This document shows, piece by piece, positions 52,022 through 60,389 of a DNA stretch of 64,000 bases. The stretch's first letter is position 1; the number at the start of each line of letters is the position of its first letter. The stretch is from Acidobacteriota bacterium (GTDB lineage: Bacteria > Acidobacteriota > Blastocatellia > Pyrinomonadales > Pyrinomonadaceae), in assembly GCA_029781855.1 (NCBI GenBank), contig JAKOVX010000042.1, positions 90,539-154,538 on the forward strand, written 5' to 3'. The notes under the pieces are model-generated. The model searched no databases and was not told the DNA's origin. It worked only from the letters and a program-made list of their open reading frames with translations. Made by a program: the position numbers and the translations under genes.

Positions 52022-52114
52022 TGCGTCACAGGGCCGAGCCCGTTCAACTTGAATAATAACCTATGTTTGAATAGTATTTGTTATTACCTTCTCAATCAAA
52101 TTAGCGAGGAAAAT

Positions 52115-52690
52115 ATGGCCGCCGAATCAACCAAGACGGAATCGACCGAGTTTACCAATCCGAATATCGATGTGCTGTTCTCCGCCGAACAGATCGCCGC
52201 CCGAATTGCCGAAATGGGCGAACAGATCACTCGCGAATACGCCGGAAAGGAGCTCGTGCTGGTCGGCGTGCTGAAAGGTTCGTGCGTGTTTCTCGCGGAT
52301 CTGATGCGTGCGATAGACCTGAACCTGTCGATCGACTTTATGTCCGTCTCAAGCTACAAGGACGGGCAGCAATCTACCGGCGACGTTGAGATCCTCAAGG
52401 ACCTGAGCAACCCCATCCGCGATAAGCATGTCCTGGTTGTCGAGGACATCGTCGATACGGGCCTGACGCTGTCGCGACTGCTGGAGATATTGGAATCACG
52501 CGGGGCCTATTCGATACGGCTGGCGAGCTTTCTCGACAAGCCCGAACCGCGTATAAAGAAGGAACTGATGATCGACTACGTCGGGTTTGTGATCCCGAAC
52601 AAATTCGTGGTCGGCTATGGCCTCGATGCCGCCGGACGGTACCGAAATCTGCCGTTCATTGGCGTTGTCCGCGATCCGTCGGCGGCGTAG
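52115..52690 (+). CDS. hpt: hypoxanthine phosphoribosyltransferase
   Basis: 191 residues from the ATG at 52115 (AGGA eight bases upstream); a longer frame to 51902 runs back into the rpiB gene and is rejected. Converts hypoxanthine and guanine with PRPP into IMP and GMP. Motifs are LVLVGVLKGSCVFLADL, SSYKDGQQSTGDV and the PRPP loop VLVVEDIVDTGLTL, followed by DYVGFVIPNKFVVGYGLD. The first 14 residues are an extra polar tail. Purine salvage next to the deoxyribose genes. Confidence 0.96.
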   Translation: MAAESTKTESTEFTNPNIDVLFSAEQIAARIAEMGEQITREYAGKELVLVGVLKGSCVFLADLMRAIDLNLSIDFMSVSSYKDGQQSTGDVEILKDLSNPIRDKHVLVVEDIVDTGLTLSRLLEILESRGAYSIRLASFLDKPEPRIKKELMIDYVGFVIPNKFVVGYGLDAAGRYRNLPFIGVVRDPSAA

Positions 52691-52735
52691 ACGGTCGTTG
52701 GCTTTCACATTTTGGGTATAAGCTGCGTTTTGCGA

Positions 52736-52764
52736 TTGACCTTGCCCGACCTTTTCCGTATAAT
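52736..52764 (+). promoter_or_regulatory. sigma-70 promoter of the rplU-rpmA operon
   Basis: TTGACC (52736-52741), exactly 17 bases, TATAAT (52759-52764). The leader then holds a 6-bp hairpin, GTGCGA/TCGCAC (52781-52796), before the rplU site GGGAGC; ribosomal-protein leaders often carry such structure for autoregulation. Confidence 0.85.
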
Positions 52765-52820
52765 TTGAGTTTTTCGACTTGTGCGAAATCTCGCACGGGT
52801 AAACGGGAGCTGACACGATA

Positions 52821-53114
52821 ATGAGTTACGCAATTATTAAGACAGGCGGTAAGCAGTTTGCGGTCGAGGCCGGCCAAACGCTTCGCGTGCCGACCATTGG
52901 CGAAAAGGCAGGCAGCAAGGTCGCGATCGACGCTCTGCTCGTCGGCGAAGGAAAGGACGCAAAGGTCGGCGGCGGTGCAACCGTCAGTGCGACCGTCGTC
53001 GGACACGGCAAAGGCGATAAGGTCATCGTTTTCAAAAAGAAACGCCGCAAGCAGTACAAACGCAAGCAAGGCCACCGTCAAGGTTTTACAGAAATCAAAA
53101 TTGAGAAAATATAG
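52821..53114 (+). CDS. rplU: 50S ribosomal protein L21
   Basis: 97 residues. Starts MSYAIIKTGGKQFAVEAGQ and has FKKKRRKQYKRKQGHRQ near the end, all typical of bL21. GGGAGC lies eight bases before the ATG. It contacts 23S rRNA beside L20. Followed after 80 bases by rpmA, the standard order. The spacer between them contains short repeats (ATCACTC-like, 53160-53185) and would form a hairpin with the AGTGATCGATC upstream. Confidence 0.97.
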   Translation: MSYAIIKTGGKQFAVEAGQTLRVPTIGEKAGSKVAIDALLVGEGKDAKVGGGATVSATVVGHGKGDKVIVFKKKRRKQYKRKQGHRQGFTEIKIEKI

Positions 53115-53194
53115 TGGTTAATGATGAATGGTCAGTGATCGATCAATAGGGATCTTCGCTCATCACTCATCACTCGTCACTCAGCACTAACGAT

Positions 53195-53479
53195 ATGGCA
53201 CATAAGAAAGGTGTAGGTTCATCCAGAAACGGTCGCGATTCGCATTCGCAGCGGCTTGGGCTCAAGAAATTCGGCGGCGAGCATGTTCTCGGCGGCAACA
53301 TCCTCGCACGTCAACGCGGCACCAAGTGGAAGCCGGGCAACAACGTCGGCATCGGCAAGGACGATACGCTCTTCTCGCTGATCGAGGGATTTGTGAAGTT
53401 TGAGAACAAAGGCCAGAAGGGCAAGTTCGTCAGCGTCTACGCTGAAGGTGCCGCTGAACTGGCTCCGAAGGCTGCGTAG
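53195..53479 (+). CDS. rpmA: 50S ribosomal protein L27
   Basis: 94 residues. [20 protein letters not shown] is the family start: the N-terminal tail that reaches the peptidyl-transferase centre needs no protease here (no Firmicutes-type extra leader). [21 protein letters not shown] follows. Tail ends AAELAPKAA. Ribosome site is weak (ACTAACGAT). The usual neighbour obgE is not here; it lies at 14834-15907. Confidence 0.97.
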   Translation: MAHKKGVGSSRNGRDSHSQRLGLKKFGGEHVLGGNILARQRGTKWKPGNNVGIGKDDTLFSLIEGFVKFENKGQKGKFVSVYAEGAAELAPKAA

Positions 53480-53507
53480 GCCGAAAATCGATTTTTCGTA
53501 ATTACGA

Positions 53508-53538
53508 AAGCCGATGCCGTCAATGGCGTCGGCTTTTT
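53508..53538 (+). terminator. intrinsic terminator of rplU-rpmA
   Basis: AAGCCGATGCC (53508-53518) and GGCGTCGGCTT (53525-53535) pair over 11 bp with one G-T wobble and a six-base loop, followed by a short T-run. Confidence 0.85.
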
Positions 53539-53701
53539 CGCGCCCGAAAAACATCGCCCTTCAAGCCGGAGGAACCGGCGTTGCAGGCGAGGGCGCCTGC
53601 GTTCCCGGCGAAGGAGCCTTTCGTTCGGCCAACGTTTTGTGTTCAAATAACGAAACATGACTGAAGAACGGAAGCTGATCCTAAGTTGGAGAAGAATTTC
53701 G

Positions 53702-54469
53702 ATGATATTCGCGCGTTTGTTGATAGCCATCGTTTGTGTAGTCATCCCGATCACTGGTTTTGCACAATCGCAGGTGTCGACCGTCGAGAGGAGATCTGTC
53801 ACGATCCAGGTCGATCGGGTGGCATTAGGAGTGGTATTTTCGCAGCTGATGTTCGACTACGGCGTCGTCATCGCTTTTGAGGAATCCGAATTGGACCGAG
53901 CGCATTTGGATTATGTGATTGATGTTAACGTGCCACCGGGCTGGGCGGGTTCGACAATACCTCTCTCAAACGGAATGTCCATCCAAAGTCGCTCGCGGCG
54001 GGTCTATCCTGCGAAGTCGCACCTGATCACATTACACCTGGTCGATAGGCCTTTATCCGAAGCCTTGGACAAGATCGTGGCGCAGATGTCCTACTACCGC
54101 TGGGAGGTGTCAAATGGTGTCGTTATTATCATGCCATCCGAGGGACGCGACGACGATCTCAGGCAGTTTCTCGAACTCAAAATTTCTCGGTATTCATTAC
54201 CAAGACAGACGGCCATTTCGACGATCAAATACAGCATTGGTGACTTACCCGAGGTGAAGGAATTTCTGGAAAAACATGAACTTCAATATTTCATGAATCA
54301 GGTCATGTTTGGACACCCAAAAACGCCGAACATTGAAAATATCAATTTCGAAGACATTCGGTTGATCGATCTACTAAACGAAATCTCTAAAGTGAAGGGG
54401 GGCGGTTGGGCCCTCACAACGGAGACCACCAAGCAAACGAGGAAGAAATTTCTCAATTTGGATATCTAG
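53702..54469 (+). CDS. exported protein with secretin/TonB-N-like domain, unknown
   Basis: 255 residues from the ATG at 53702, preceded by GGAGAAG; an in-frame ATG at 53657 would add 15. Signal peptide to about residue 22 (ITGFAQS). Residues about 28-150 read VTIQVDRVALGVVFSQLMFDYGVVIAFE and LVDRPLSEALDKIVAQMSYYRWEV, similar to the short N-terminal domains of secretins and TonB-dependent receptors, in two copies. The rest has no clear match. It stands alone downstream of rpmA, next to a repeat-rich region. Confidence 0.65.
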   Translation: MIFARLLIAIVCVVIPITGFAQSQVSTVERRSVTIQVDRVALGVVFSQLMFDYGVVIAFEESELDRAHLDYVIDVNVPPGWAGSTIPLSNGMSIQSRSRRVYPAKSHLITLHLVDRPLSEALDKIVAQMSYYRWEVSNGVVIIMPSEGRDDDLRQFLELKISRYSLPRQTAISTIKYSIGDLPEVKEFLEKHELQYFMNQVMFGHPKTPNIENINFEDIRLIDLLNEISKVKGGGWALTTETTKQTRKKFLNLDI

Positions 54470-54615
54470 TTAACGAAGTAACGCCGCCGGTCTACGCATC
54501 AACGTGAGTTGAGTGCTCCAACGACCAAAAGACGCATCAATTTTCCGCCATGCTCCGCCCTTTCGCGTCCTTTGCGTCTTCGACTCAGTGTCCTTAGCGG
54601 TAAAAACCCGGGTTG

Positions 54616-54802
54616 ACCGCAAAGTACGCCAAGCGAAACCCACAAAGACCGCAAAGTCAGCACTTGCACAAGCCCGCACGTAAGTAAGGGCGGAACACTC
54701 ACCGCCGAATTCAATTCCTCCGCGATCTTTGCATTCTCTGCGTTTCAAGATCCGACTTAACCGCAAAGTACGCCAAGCGAAACCCGCAAAGACCGCAAAG
54801 TC
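54616..54802. repeat. two copies of a 43-bp CCGCAAAG repeat, 144 bp apart
   Basis: ACCGCAAAGTACGCCAAGCG begins both copies (54616-54658 and 54760-54802), which differ at one base in 43. Degenerate CTTTGCG/GCAAAG pieces surround them. The hairpin at 6615-6665 and the CCGCAAAAGGCACGCAAG at 8164-8181 use the same words, so this is a dispersed family. No gene lies in 54470-54900. Confidence 0.7.
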
Positions 54803-55095
54803 GTGAGTGCACCCGCCCGCCGTGATCCAGGGACCGAAAATATCGCGGGCGCTCACGGACGTTTGCCGTGATGTTGCATAGGTGAAACATAGACTGATGT
54901 GTGACATATATGCTAAACTTTAGGTATGGATCAAGACCCTGGGCACCTGCTTAAAGGTCGGCGAGACTGTTGCGTTTCAGTTCACGGAACAGCGGTTTTC
55001 CGCTTGAAACCGGCGGATAATTACGGCGGAGCTCGAACCCTTGGCGACCCATTTTTGGGCGAAAACGGTGAAAAAAGTGAAAATTACAAAAACGT

Positions 55096-55184
55096 GGGAC
55101 AGTGGGACAAAACGCATAACATTCAATGGACACAACGAGATAGCCTGTCCCACCTTTTGTCCCACTTTAAGTCGTCGTGGGACA
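55096..55184. repeat. five GTGGGACA octamers, direct and inverted
   Basis: GTGGGACA at 55096 and 55104 (head to tail), its reverse complement TGTCCCAC at 55146 and 55158, and GTGGGACA again at 55177. Direct and inverted pairs face each other around a 34-base spacer. Overlapping reading frames of 116 or 60 codons are not convincing genes. The stretch 54926-55404 shows nothing else firm; it may be a mobile-element scar. Confidence 0.6.
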
Positions 55185-55404
55185 ACTTTGTCGAACTTTT
55201 GTCATTTATGAACAAAGTCCGCAAAAGGCAAAACGGCACCGATGGCCACGCAACGTTTTGTAAACGGATGAGATAGTGTGTTCAAATTAAAACTGACAAA
55301 GATCGCTGAAGTGGGCTTGTCTAAGAGTCATTCCCGAGAATATTTTCCGTCTGAATGGAAATATCAGAGTCTTGTTTAGTAAAAGTGCTGGCGGAGGGGT
55401 ACGA

Positions 55405-56025
55405 ATGAGAACATGCGTTGCGGTTTTGATCATATTGACGTGTTCGGCAGCGGTATTCGCTCAGACACCGGAGTTTTGTGACCGTGTTTTGAGTCTAAGA
55501 GATGGGAGAAGTAATTACTTCATTCCTATAAATGTTCGGTCCGATCTATTCACAGGAAAAGTCGTTGTCGAGAGTTTTCGACTCAATGATTATCTGAAAG
55601 AAACAAAGGGCTTCGACGGAGCGGCATATAAGACGTATGTGATGGAATTGCTCGAAAGTAAACGCGAGTTAGAGATCAAGGACGCTGCCATCGATCGAAG
55701 CGGGTTTTATCTGTCTGGACCTGCACTGAAGAAAAACACATTTAGGGTTGTCGTGGCGTCTAATGAATTTGATATTGTGTCAGCACAGGGTTGTAAGGTT
55801 CTGCTGAAACATTACTTTTCACCAGATTTGATCGAGTCAACCGAAATGGGCAAAGCCGGGTGCAGGGAGAGCATAATCAGTAGCAAAGTGGATCTGTTTA
55901 TGAGACCCAAATACGATCTGGCAGAACAAAACAACGTCATCGCTGCACTATTTGACATGGATATTCCGATATCGCTGGATGATATTTCGCAAAGTCTTAG
56001 AATTGGCTACTTAACATTGAAATAG
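55405..56025 (+). CDS. secreted protein of unknown function
   Basis: 206 residues from the ATG at 55405 with GGAGGGG seven bases upstream; 11 earlier codons of open frame are ignored. Signal peptide to about residue 20 (AVFAQT). The mature part has three cysteines: FCDRVLS at the start, AQGCKVLL and KAGCRESI later. It is mixed alpha/beta with no recognised domain. Bordered by repeats on the left, and xseA 125 bases on. Composition is slightly more AT-rich than its neighbours, so recent acquisition is possible. Confidence 0.7.
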   Translation: MRTCVAVLIILTCSAAVFAQTPEFCDRVLSLRDGRSNYFIPINVRSDLFTGKVVVESFRLNDYLKETKGFDGAAYKTYVMELLESKRELEIKDAAIDRSGFYLSGPALKKNTFRVVVASNEFDIVSAQGCKVLLKHYFSPDLIESTEMGKAGCRESIISSKVDLFMRPKYDLAEQNNVIAALFDMDIPISLDDISQSLRIGYLTLK

Positions 56026-56149
56026 AGTTCACCCGATCTATGAAGACGAGGGAGCCCTCGGTCCCTGCTAAGGTGCATTTTTGACGCCTGCGGTTCTGTA
56101 TTCAAGTTGAGAAACGCCTTAAACACCGGCGAAGCGGTTTAGGCAGAAT

Positions 56150-57466
56150 TTGGACAACTCACTTTTACAAACATTATTCGATGATACCGAGCGGCGGCCG
56201 CTTACGGTTTCGGAGCTGAATACCGAGATCCGCGGGCTGCTCGAGCGGGAGTTTGCGAGCGTTTGGGTCGAGGGCGAGATCGTCAATTTTACGGCCGCGG
56301 CCTCGGGGCATTGGTACTTTAACCTGAACGACGGCACGTCACAGCTCAAGGCTGTCTGCTGGAAAGGGTCGAATTACCGGATACGGTTCCGGCCCCAGAA
56401 CGGCCTGAGCGTGAGGGTGCGGGGCAAGATCAGCTTTTATGCGGCACGCGGCGAGACTCAGCTCGTCGTCGAATCGCTCGAACCGGCCGGCGAGGGCGCT
56501 TTGCGGGCGGCATTCGAGCAGATCAAGGCAAAACTCGAACGCGAAGGACTGTTCGCTCCCGAGCTGAAGCGGCCTTTGCCGTTCTTTCCGCGTCGGATAG
56601 GCGTAGTGACGAGCCCGACAGGTGCGGCGTATCACGACATTCACAACGTTTTGACGCGGCGGGCCGGATCGGTCAGCATCCTGCTCGTGCCGACGCTCGT
56701 CCAGGGCGAATCGGCCGCCGACCGCATTCGCGAAGCGGTGATAAACGTCAATGACTACAACAGGAGCCTGCCTGCGGCGGAACGGATCGACACACTTATC
56801 GTCGGACGAGGCGGCGGTTCGGCCGAGGACCTGTGGGCGTTCAATGACGAACTGCTCGCACGCACGATCCGTGAGAGTGAGATCCCTGTCATTTCCGCCG
56901 TCGGCCACGAGATCGACTGGACGATCGCCGATATGGTCGCCGACGTTCGGGCAGCGACGCCCTCGGCGGCCGCCGAGATGGTCGCCGGACGCGAGGAGGA
57001 CATCGTCCGCGGGCTGATCGCGAACGAGGAGAAACTCGTCCGGATAATGGACTACTTTGTGCTAGAGGGCAGCTCGCACCTCCGCGACATGACCGCGCGT
57101 CTTCGCGAGTCGTTCGTCCAGCGGTACCGCATCGCTGCTGACGCCTATTCGCGGGTCGCTTCGCGTTTGTCGCCGCAGGCGCTCGCCGCCAAGGCCGCCG
57201 CCGCCGAAAACAGGCTCTCGGCCGTTCACCAGCGGCAGATCACAGCGATCGAAAAGCTCCTGAAAGCAAAGAACGAGGCGATGATGCTCGGCATCGCAAA
57301 ACTAGACGCTCTCTCGCCGCTCGCAGTGCTGACGCGGGGGTTTTCGATCACGCAGTCCGCTGACGGCCGCATCATCCGCGACGCGTCGACTGTGAACATC
57401 GGCGACAAATTGAAAATACGGCTCGAAAAGGGCAAACTTGATGCGGAAGTAACAGGGGCGGAATAG
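56150..57466 (+). CDS. xseA: exodeoxyribonuclease VII large subunit
   Basis: Degrades single-stranded DNA from both ends together with XseB. 438 residues with a TTG start at 56150 (MDNSLLQTLFDD, AGGCAGAA upstream). OB-fold with LTVSELNTEIRGLL and VWVEGEIVNF at 20-110; nuclease core with FPRRIGVVTSPTGAAYHDI, VGRGGGSAEDLWAFNDE and ISAVGHEIDWTIADMVADVRAATPSAAAE; then a coiled-coil arm. The end LTRGFSITQSADGRII binds XseB. Its gene and xseB enclose one unknown membrane protein. Confidence 0.96.
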   Translation: MDNSLLQTLFDDTERRPLTVSELNTEIRGLLEREFASVWVEGEIVNFTAAASGHWYFNLNDGTSQLKAVCWKGSNYRIRFRPQNGLSVRVRGKISFYAARGETQLVVESLEPAGEGALRAAFEQIKAKLEREGLFAPELKRPLPFFPRRIGVVTSPTGAAYHDIHNVLTRRAGSVSILLVPTLVQGESAADRIREAVINVNDYNRSLPAAERIDTLIVGRGGGSAEDLWAFNDELLARTIRESEIPVISAVGHEIDWTIADMVADVRAATPSAAAEMVAGREEDIVRGLIANEEKLVRIMDYFVLEGSSHLRDMTARLRESFVQRYRIAADAYSRVASRLSPQALAAKAAAAENRLSAVHQRQITAIEKLLKAKNEAMMLGIAKLDALSPLAVLTRGFSITQSADGRIIRDASTVNIGDKLKIRLEKGKLDAEVTGAE

Positions 57467-57475
57467 CGTTAAGGA

Positions 57476-58231
57476 ATGTCGAGTTTCAGGGTCGATCTCA
57501 CAAATCAGGGCAGGGAAACGGGGCCGACATTCGGCTATTCGCAGGCGCCGAAACGCCGGCGCTGGCCGCGGGTACTTGGCATTATTGCCGCCGTTCTAAT
57601 TGTATTTGCATTGGTCGGCGCCGTTGGCGGCTATCTTTACTGGTCGAGCCTCAAGCGTTCGCCGCAATATTCGCTGGCGTTGCTGGTCGATGCAGCGAAA
57701 CGTGATGACAAGCAGACGATCGATCGTGTCGTTGACATAAACGCCGTCGTTGACGATTTTGTCCCGCAAGTGACAGCAAAAGCGGTCGAGCTTTACGGCA
57801 AGGGCCTGCCGCCGCAGCTCGTCGGACAGCTCGCACAGCTCGCCGCACCGATCATTCCTTCGGTAAAGGATAGGGCCCGGGCACAGCTGCCAAAGATCAT
57901 TAGGGAAAGGGTCGCGACGTTCGGCAATGTTCCGTTCCCATTAATGGTCATTGGCGCCGGCCGATATCTCGACATTAAGGTAGACGGCGACATCGCAACC
58001 GTTAAAAGCAAGGTGCCGGAGCATCCGCTCGAGCTCAAAATGAAACGGAACGGCGACGTCTGGCAGATCGTCGGAGTCAAAGACGAGAATCTCGCGACCG
58101 ACATCGCACAACGGATCGGTCAGGAGATAATTTCGATAGCGATGAACGGCGGGGTCCAGAACGCCCCGAATACGCTCGGCGTTGACAGATTGACGGACCT
58201 TTTGCGGCGGGCAAATGAGTTAGTGAAATAG
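57476..58231 (+). CDS. DUF2939-like membrane-anchored protein
   Basis: 251 residues. Cytoplasmic N-terminus of about 32 residues rich in Lys/Arg, one membrane helix about 33-57 (LGIIAAVLIVFALVGAVGGYLY), then an extracytoplasmic domain of about 190 residues starting SPQYSLALLVDAAKRDDKQTI, the pattern of DUF2939 proteins. The start is 9 bases after the xseA stop and the end is 2 bases before xseB, so it is in the operon although no DNA repair role is known for it. Confidence 0.75.
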   Translation: MSSFRVDLTNQGRETGPTFGYSQAPKRRRWPRVLGIIAAVLIVFALVGAVGGYLYWSSLKRSPQYSLALLVDAAKRDDKQTIDRVVDINAVVDDFVPQVTAKAVELYGKGLPPQLVGQLAQLAAPIIPSVKDRARAQLPKIIRERVATFGNVPFPLMVIGAGRYLDIKVDGDIATVKSKVPEHPLELKMKRNGDVWQIVGVKDENLATDIAQRIGQEIISIAMNGGVQNAPNTLGVDRLTDLLRRANELVK

Positions 58232-58233
58232 TT

Positions 58234-58470
58234 ATGGAAAAGTCATTTGAAAGATCGCTCGAGGAACTGGAAACGATCGTCGGCAAGCTTGAGAACGGCG
58301 ATCTGCCGCTAGAGGAGAGCCTCGAATTGTTCGAGAAGGGTATCAAGCTGTCTCGCGAGTGCCGCGACCGGTTGACGTCCGCCGAACGGAAGATACAGAT
58401 ACTGATAAAGGACGCGAACGGCGAACTGACCGCCGCGGATTTGGAAGCCGACGACCTAGGCGAGGTTTAA
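58234..58470 (+). CDS. xseB: exodeoxyribonuclease VII small subunit
   Basis: 78 residues. SFERSLEELETIVGKLENGDLPLEESLELFEKG is the family signature (seen as LEELETIVGKLENGDLPLEE and LFEKGIKLSREC). Forms rods of small subunits that stiffen the XseA arm. Starts 2 bases after the upstream stop. Confidence 0.95.
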   Translation: MEKSFERSLEELETIVGKLENGDLPLEESLELFEKGIKLSRECRDRLTSAERKIQILIKDANGELTAADLEADDLGEV

Positions 58471-58490
58471 GTGGTTAGTTTAAAAGGAAA

Positions 58491-58518
58491 AAGGCCGCGC
58501 CATTCGATGCGGCCCTTT
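58491..58518. terminator. terminator between xseB and the convergent peroxiredoxin gene
   Basis: GGCCGC (58493-58498) and GCGGCC (58509-58514), with flanking A and T bases, form a short stem; T-runs on either side are weak. Confidence 0.5.
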
Positions 58519-58523
58519 GCTCT

Positions 58524-59081
58524 CTAAGGTTTTGATGGAGGAGCAACGACCAGTTTCTTTTCCATCAGGCTGCACTGCTCAAGCGTGCTCGTCGGGTCGA
58601 TGGCGAGGCTATCCAATACGATCTGCTGGATCTCGCCTTCCTTGTCGACGACGAACGTCGCACGATTCCCGAAGCCTCGTGCTTCGTTGTAAAGACCATA
58701 TTCTTTTGTCACGGTGCGGTCCCAATCGCTGAGCAACTGGAACGAGGTGACACCGATCTTCTCGGCAAATGCCTTGTTCGAGAAGCGGGAATCCATGCTG
58801 ATCCCGAACACTTTTGTATTGACTGCGTCGAATTTGGCGATACCAGCCTGGTACGCCTGGAGTTCCTTCGTTCAGCCGCCGGTGAATGCGAACACGTAAA
58901 AGGCAAGCACGACGTTATTCTTACCGCGAAAGTCGCTGAGCTTGACCTTTTGACCCGCCGTATCGGTCAGCGTAAAGTCCGGAGCCATATCTCCGACCTT
59001 GAGCGTCGGCGTAGTGCCCTGGGCAAACGCTGATGCCGCGAACGTGATCGCGAGTGCCGCCATTATCAAGAGTTTTTTCAT
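58524..59081 (-). CDS. selenocysteine-containing peroxiredoxin (AhpC/TSA family), TGA read as Sec70
   Basis: 185 residues in one frame interrupted only by TGA at 58874-58872. Before it: a signal peptide (1-20, ASAFAQ), [20 protein letters not shown] and FYVFAFTGG; after it: [33 protein letters not shown], and [10 protein letters not shown]. In peroxiredoxins the motif is FTGGCTKE, with the peroxidatic Cys exactly at the TGA position. A SECIS-like hairpin lies just downstream (58836-58857). Only one other thiol is present, C170 near the C-terminus, a possible resolving Cys. It would reduce peroxides in the periplasm. If no Sec machinery exists in the genome, the gene would be truncated. Confidence 0.88.
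58836..58874 (-). promoter_or_regulatory. SECIS-like hairpin after the TGA of the peroxiredoxin gene
   Basis: Read on the minus strand: TGA (58874-58872), 14 bases, then GGCG-TACCA, loop GGC (58848-58846), TGGTA, bulged T (58840), CGCC. The 9-bp stem with one bulge and a G-rich loop about 23 bases after TGA fits the bacterial SECIS layout bound by SelB. Confidence 0.7.
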
Positions 59082-59103
59082 ATATGCCGTTTCCTTTGAA
59101 GAG

Positions 59104-59814
59104 CTATCTTCGCGAACTGAAGATGCTTAGAACATACCAGAAAAGCAGAGCAATGCTGGCAAAAAGTGCGAGTGCAGCGGCGACGTGCTGCCGCGTGTTG
59201 AACTGGTGCAGTATCTGAGAGGTCTGATACAGGATTGCCGTGCCCGCGAACGCTACCATAACAAATGCGAAAAAGCTGCCGATCGAAAACCCGAACAGCA
59301 GGCTCGCTACGATAAAACCAAGGGCAACAAAACCGCCGATCGCGAGTATCGGTGCAAGAAAGCTGAAGTCTGTCCGAGTGATCAGCACCGTCAGCGTCAA
59401 ACCGAGGAACAGTCCGATCGTAACTATACCAGCTTTCACCAAAACGGTCGCATCGCCCGTGTAGTAAACGGCGATCGCGATCATCGGAACGAAGATCACG
59501 GCTTCGCCGACGACGTACAGGAGCAAGCCGAGCGCCTGCGTAGAACTTGACGTGTCGGACATCGCCCAGCGGTTCGCGACATACGAGATGCCCATAAAAC
59601 CGGCAAGCACCGCCAGCCAGCCCAAACGCCCGCCGGCTGAAACGACGGTCAGGATGATCGTCGCCGCTCCGGACAGGAATAACAACGCTTCGACCGCTAC
59701 GAATCCGAGGATCGCCGCGGCCAGCCAGAGATATGTTTTGCGAATGAATTCGGCACGCTCGACCGGGGCCGAATCTGCAACAGAATTACCAAATGTGGTA
59801 GTGAAATTCTCCAT
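59104..59814 (-). CDS. Bax inhibitor-1/YccA family membrane protein
   Basis: 236 residues with seven predicted membrane helices. Starts with a polar tail ([24 protein letters not shown]), then [19 protein letters not shown]. In BI-1 proteins two central acidic residues form a pH-dependent Ca/H channel; here the C-terminal part is replaced by [18 protein letters not shown], so the channel residues are not clear. Alone on its strand, but 22 bases upstream of the peroxiredoxin start, so they may form one transcript. Confidence 0.88.
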   Translation of the reverse strand: MENFTTTFGNSVADSAPVERAEFIRKTYLWLAAAILGFVAVEALLFLSGAATIILTVVSAGGRLGWLAVLAGFMGISYVANRWAMSDTSSSTQALGLLLYVVGEAVIFVPMIAIAVYYTGDATVLVKAGIVTIGLFLGLTLTVLITRTDFSFLAPILAIGGFVALGFIVASLLFGFSIGSFFAFVMVAFAGTAILYQTSQILHQFNTRQHVAAALALFASIALLFWYVLSIFSSRR

Positions 59815-59862
59815 TTTTTACCTCAGAGATTAGATGAAATTCCGGAGCTTTAGTTGGCTGAA

Positions 59863-60291
59863 TTAGCCGCCGTTCGGTGTCTTTCCGCGAAACGCCGAGT
59901 CGATGCTCCAGAGCCCCGATCCGCGGGATGCGATATAAAGAAAGACAAAACAATAGACCACCGCGAGTTCGCCTTTGTTAACTATCGGCAGGAAAGCTGC
60001 GGTGCTGAAATGTGCCATAAAATACGCAACAGCCATCATTCCGCTTACGATAAACCCGGCGAGGCCTGCGAAAAATCCGAACATTATCATCAGACCGCCC
60101 ACAAACTCGATCGTGCCTCCGAAAGCCATCAACGGCGAGAGCGCCTGTGCCGACGAGCCAGCCGGCGGCCCCGGCATCTGCGGCACGAAACCGAACAGCT
60201 TCTGCGACCCGTGCCACATTATCAAAAACCCAGAAACGATCCGCAATATCGCGTAAACATAGGTCGAATATCGGCCGAGAACATTATCCAT
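59863..60291 (-). CDS. DoxX family membrane protein
   Basis: 142 residues with four helices: YAILRIVSGFLIMWHGSQKLFG at the start is the DoxX signature (R-x-x-x-G-xx-xxHGxxK), followed by FVGGLMIMFGFFAGLAGFIVSG. DoxX proteins are linked to thiosulfate/quinone or oxidative-stress work in membrane complexes; the family role is mostly unknown. Precedes the BI-1 gene (48 bases) and the Sec-peroxiredoxin, a possible redox-stress group. Confidence 0.88.
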   Translation of the reverse strand: MDNVLGRYSTYVYAILRIVSGFLIMWHGSQKLFGFVPQMPGPPAGSSAQALSPLMAFGGTIEFVGGLMIMFGFFAGLAGFIVSGMMAVAYFMAHFSTAAFLPIVNKGELAVVYCFVFLYIASRGSGLWSIDSAFRGKTPNGG

Positions 60292-60389
60292 TTGGTTTCT
60301 CCTTATTGAATATCAGATGAGTATAGCGCATATGTACAGGTCGCAGGTCAAAACGACGAAGAAGTCGCCGGAACGTCCGACGAAGCCGA

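Noticed and set aside
51902..52114. N-terminal extension of hpt by 71 codons
   Set aside because: It runs into the divergent rpiB gene and lacks a ribosome site; the ATG at 52115 has AGGA at the right distance.
54470..54907. Minus-strand ORF of 145 codons
   Set aside because: Its repeats are the CCGCAAAG DNA repeats read as protein; no family sequence.
58524..58811. Separate hypothetical protein starting at ATG 58811
   Set aside because: It is the second half of the Sec-peroxiredoxin; 20 codons of family sequence lie between the TGA and this ATG.
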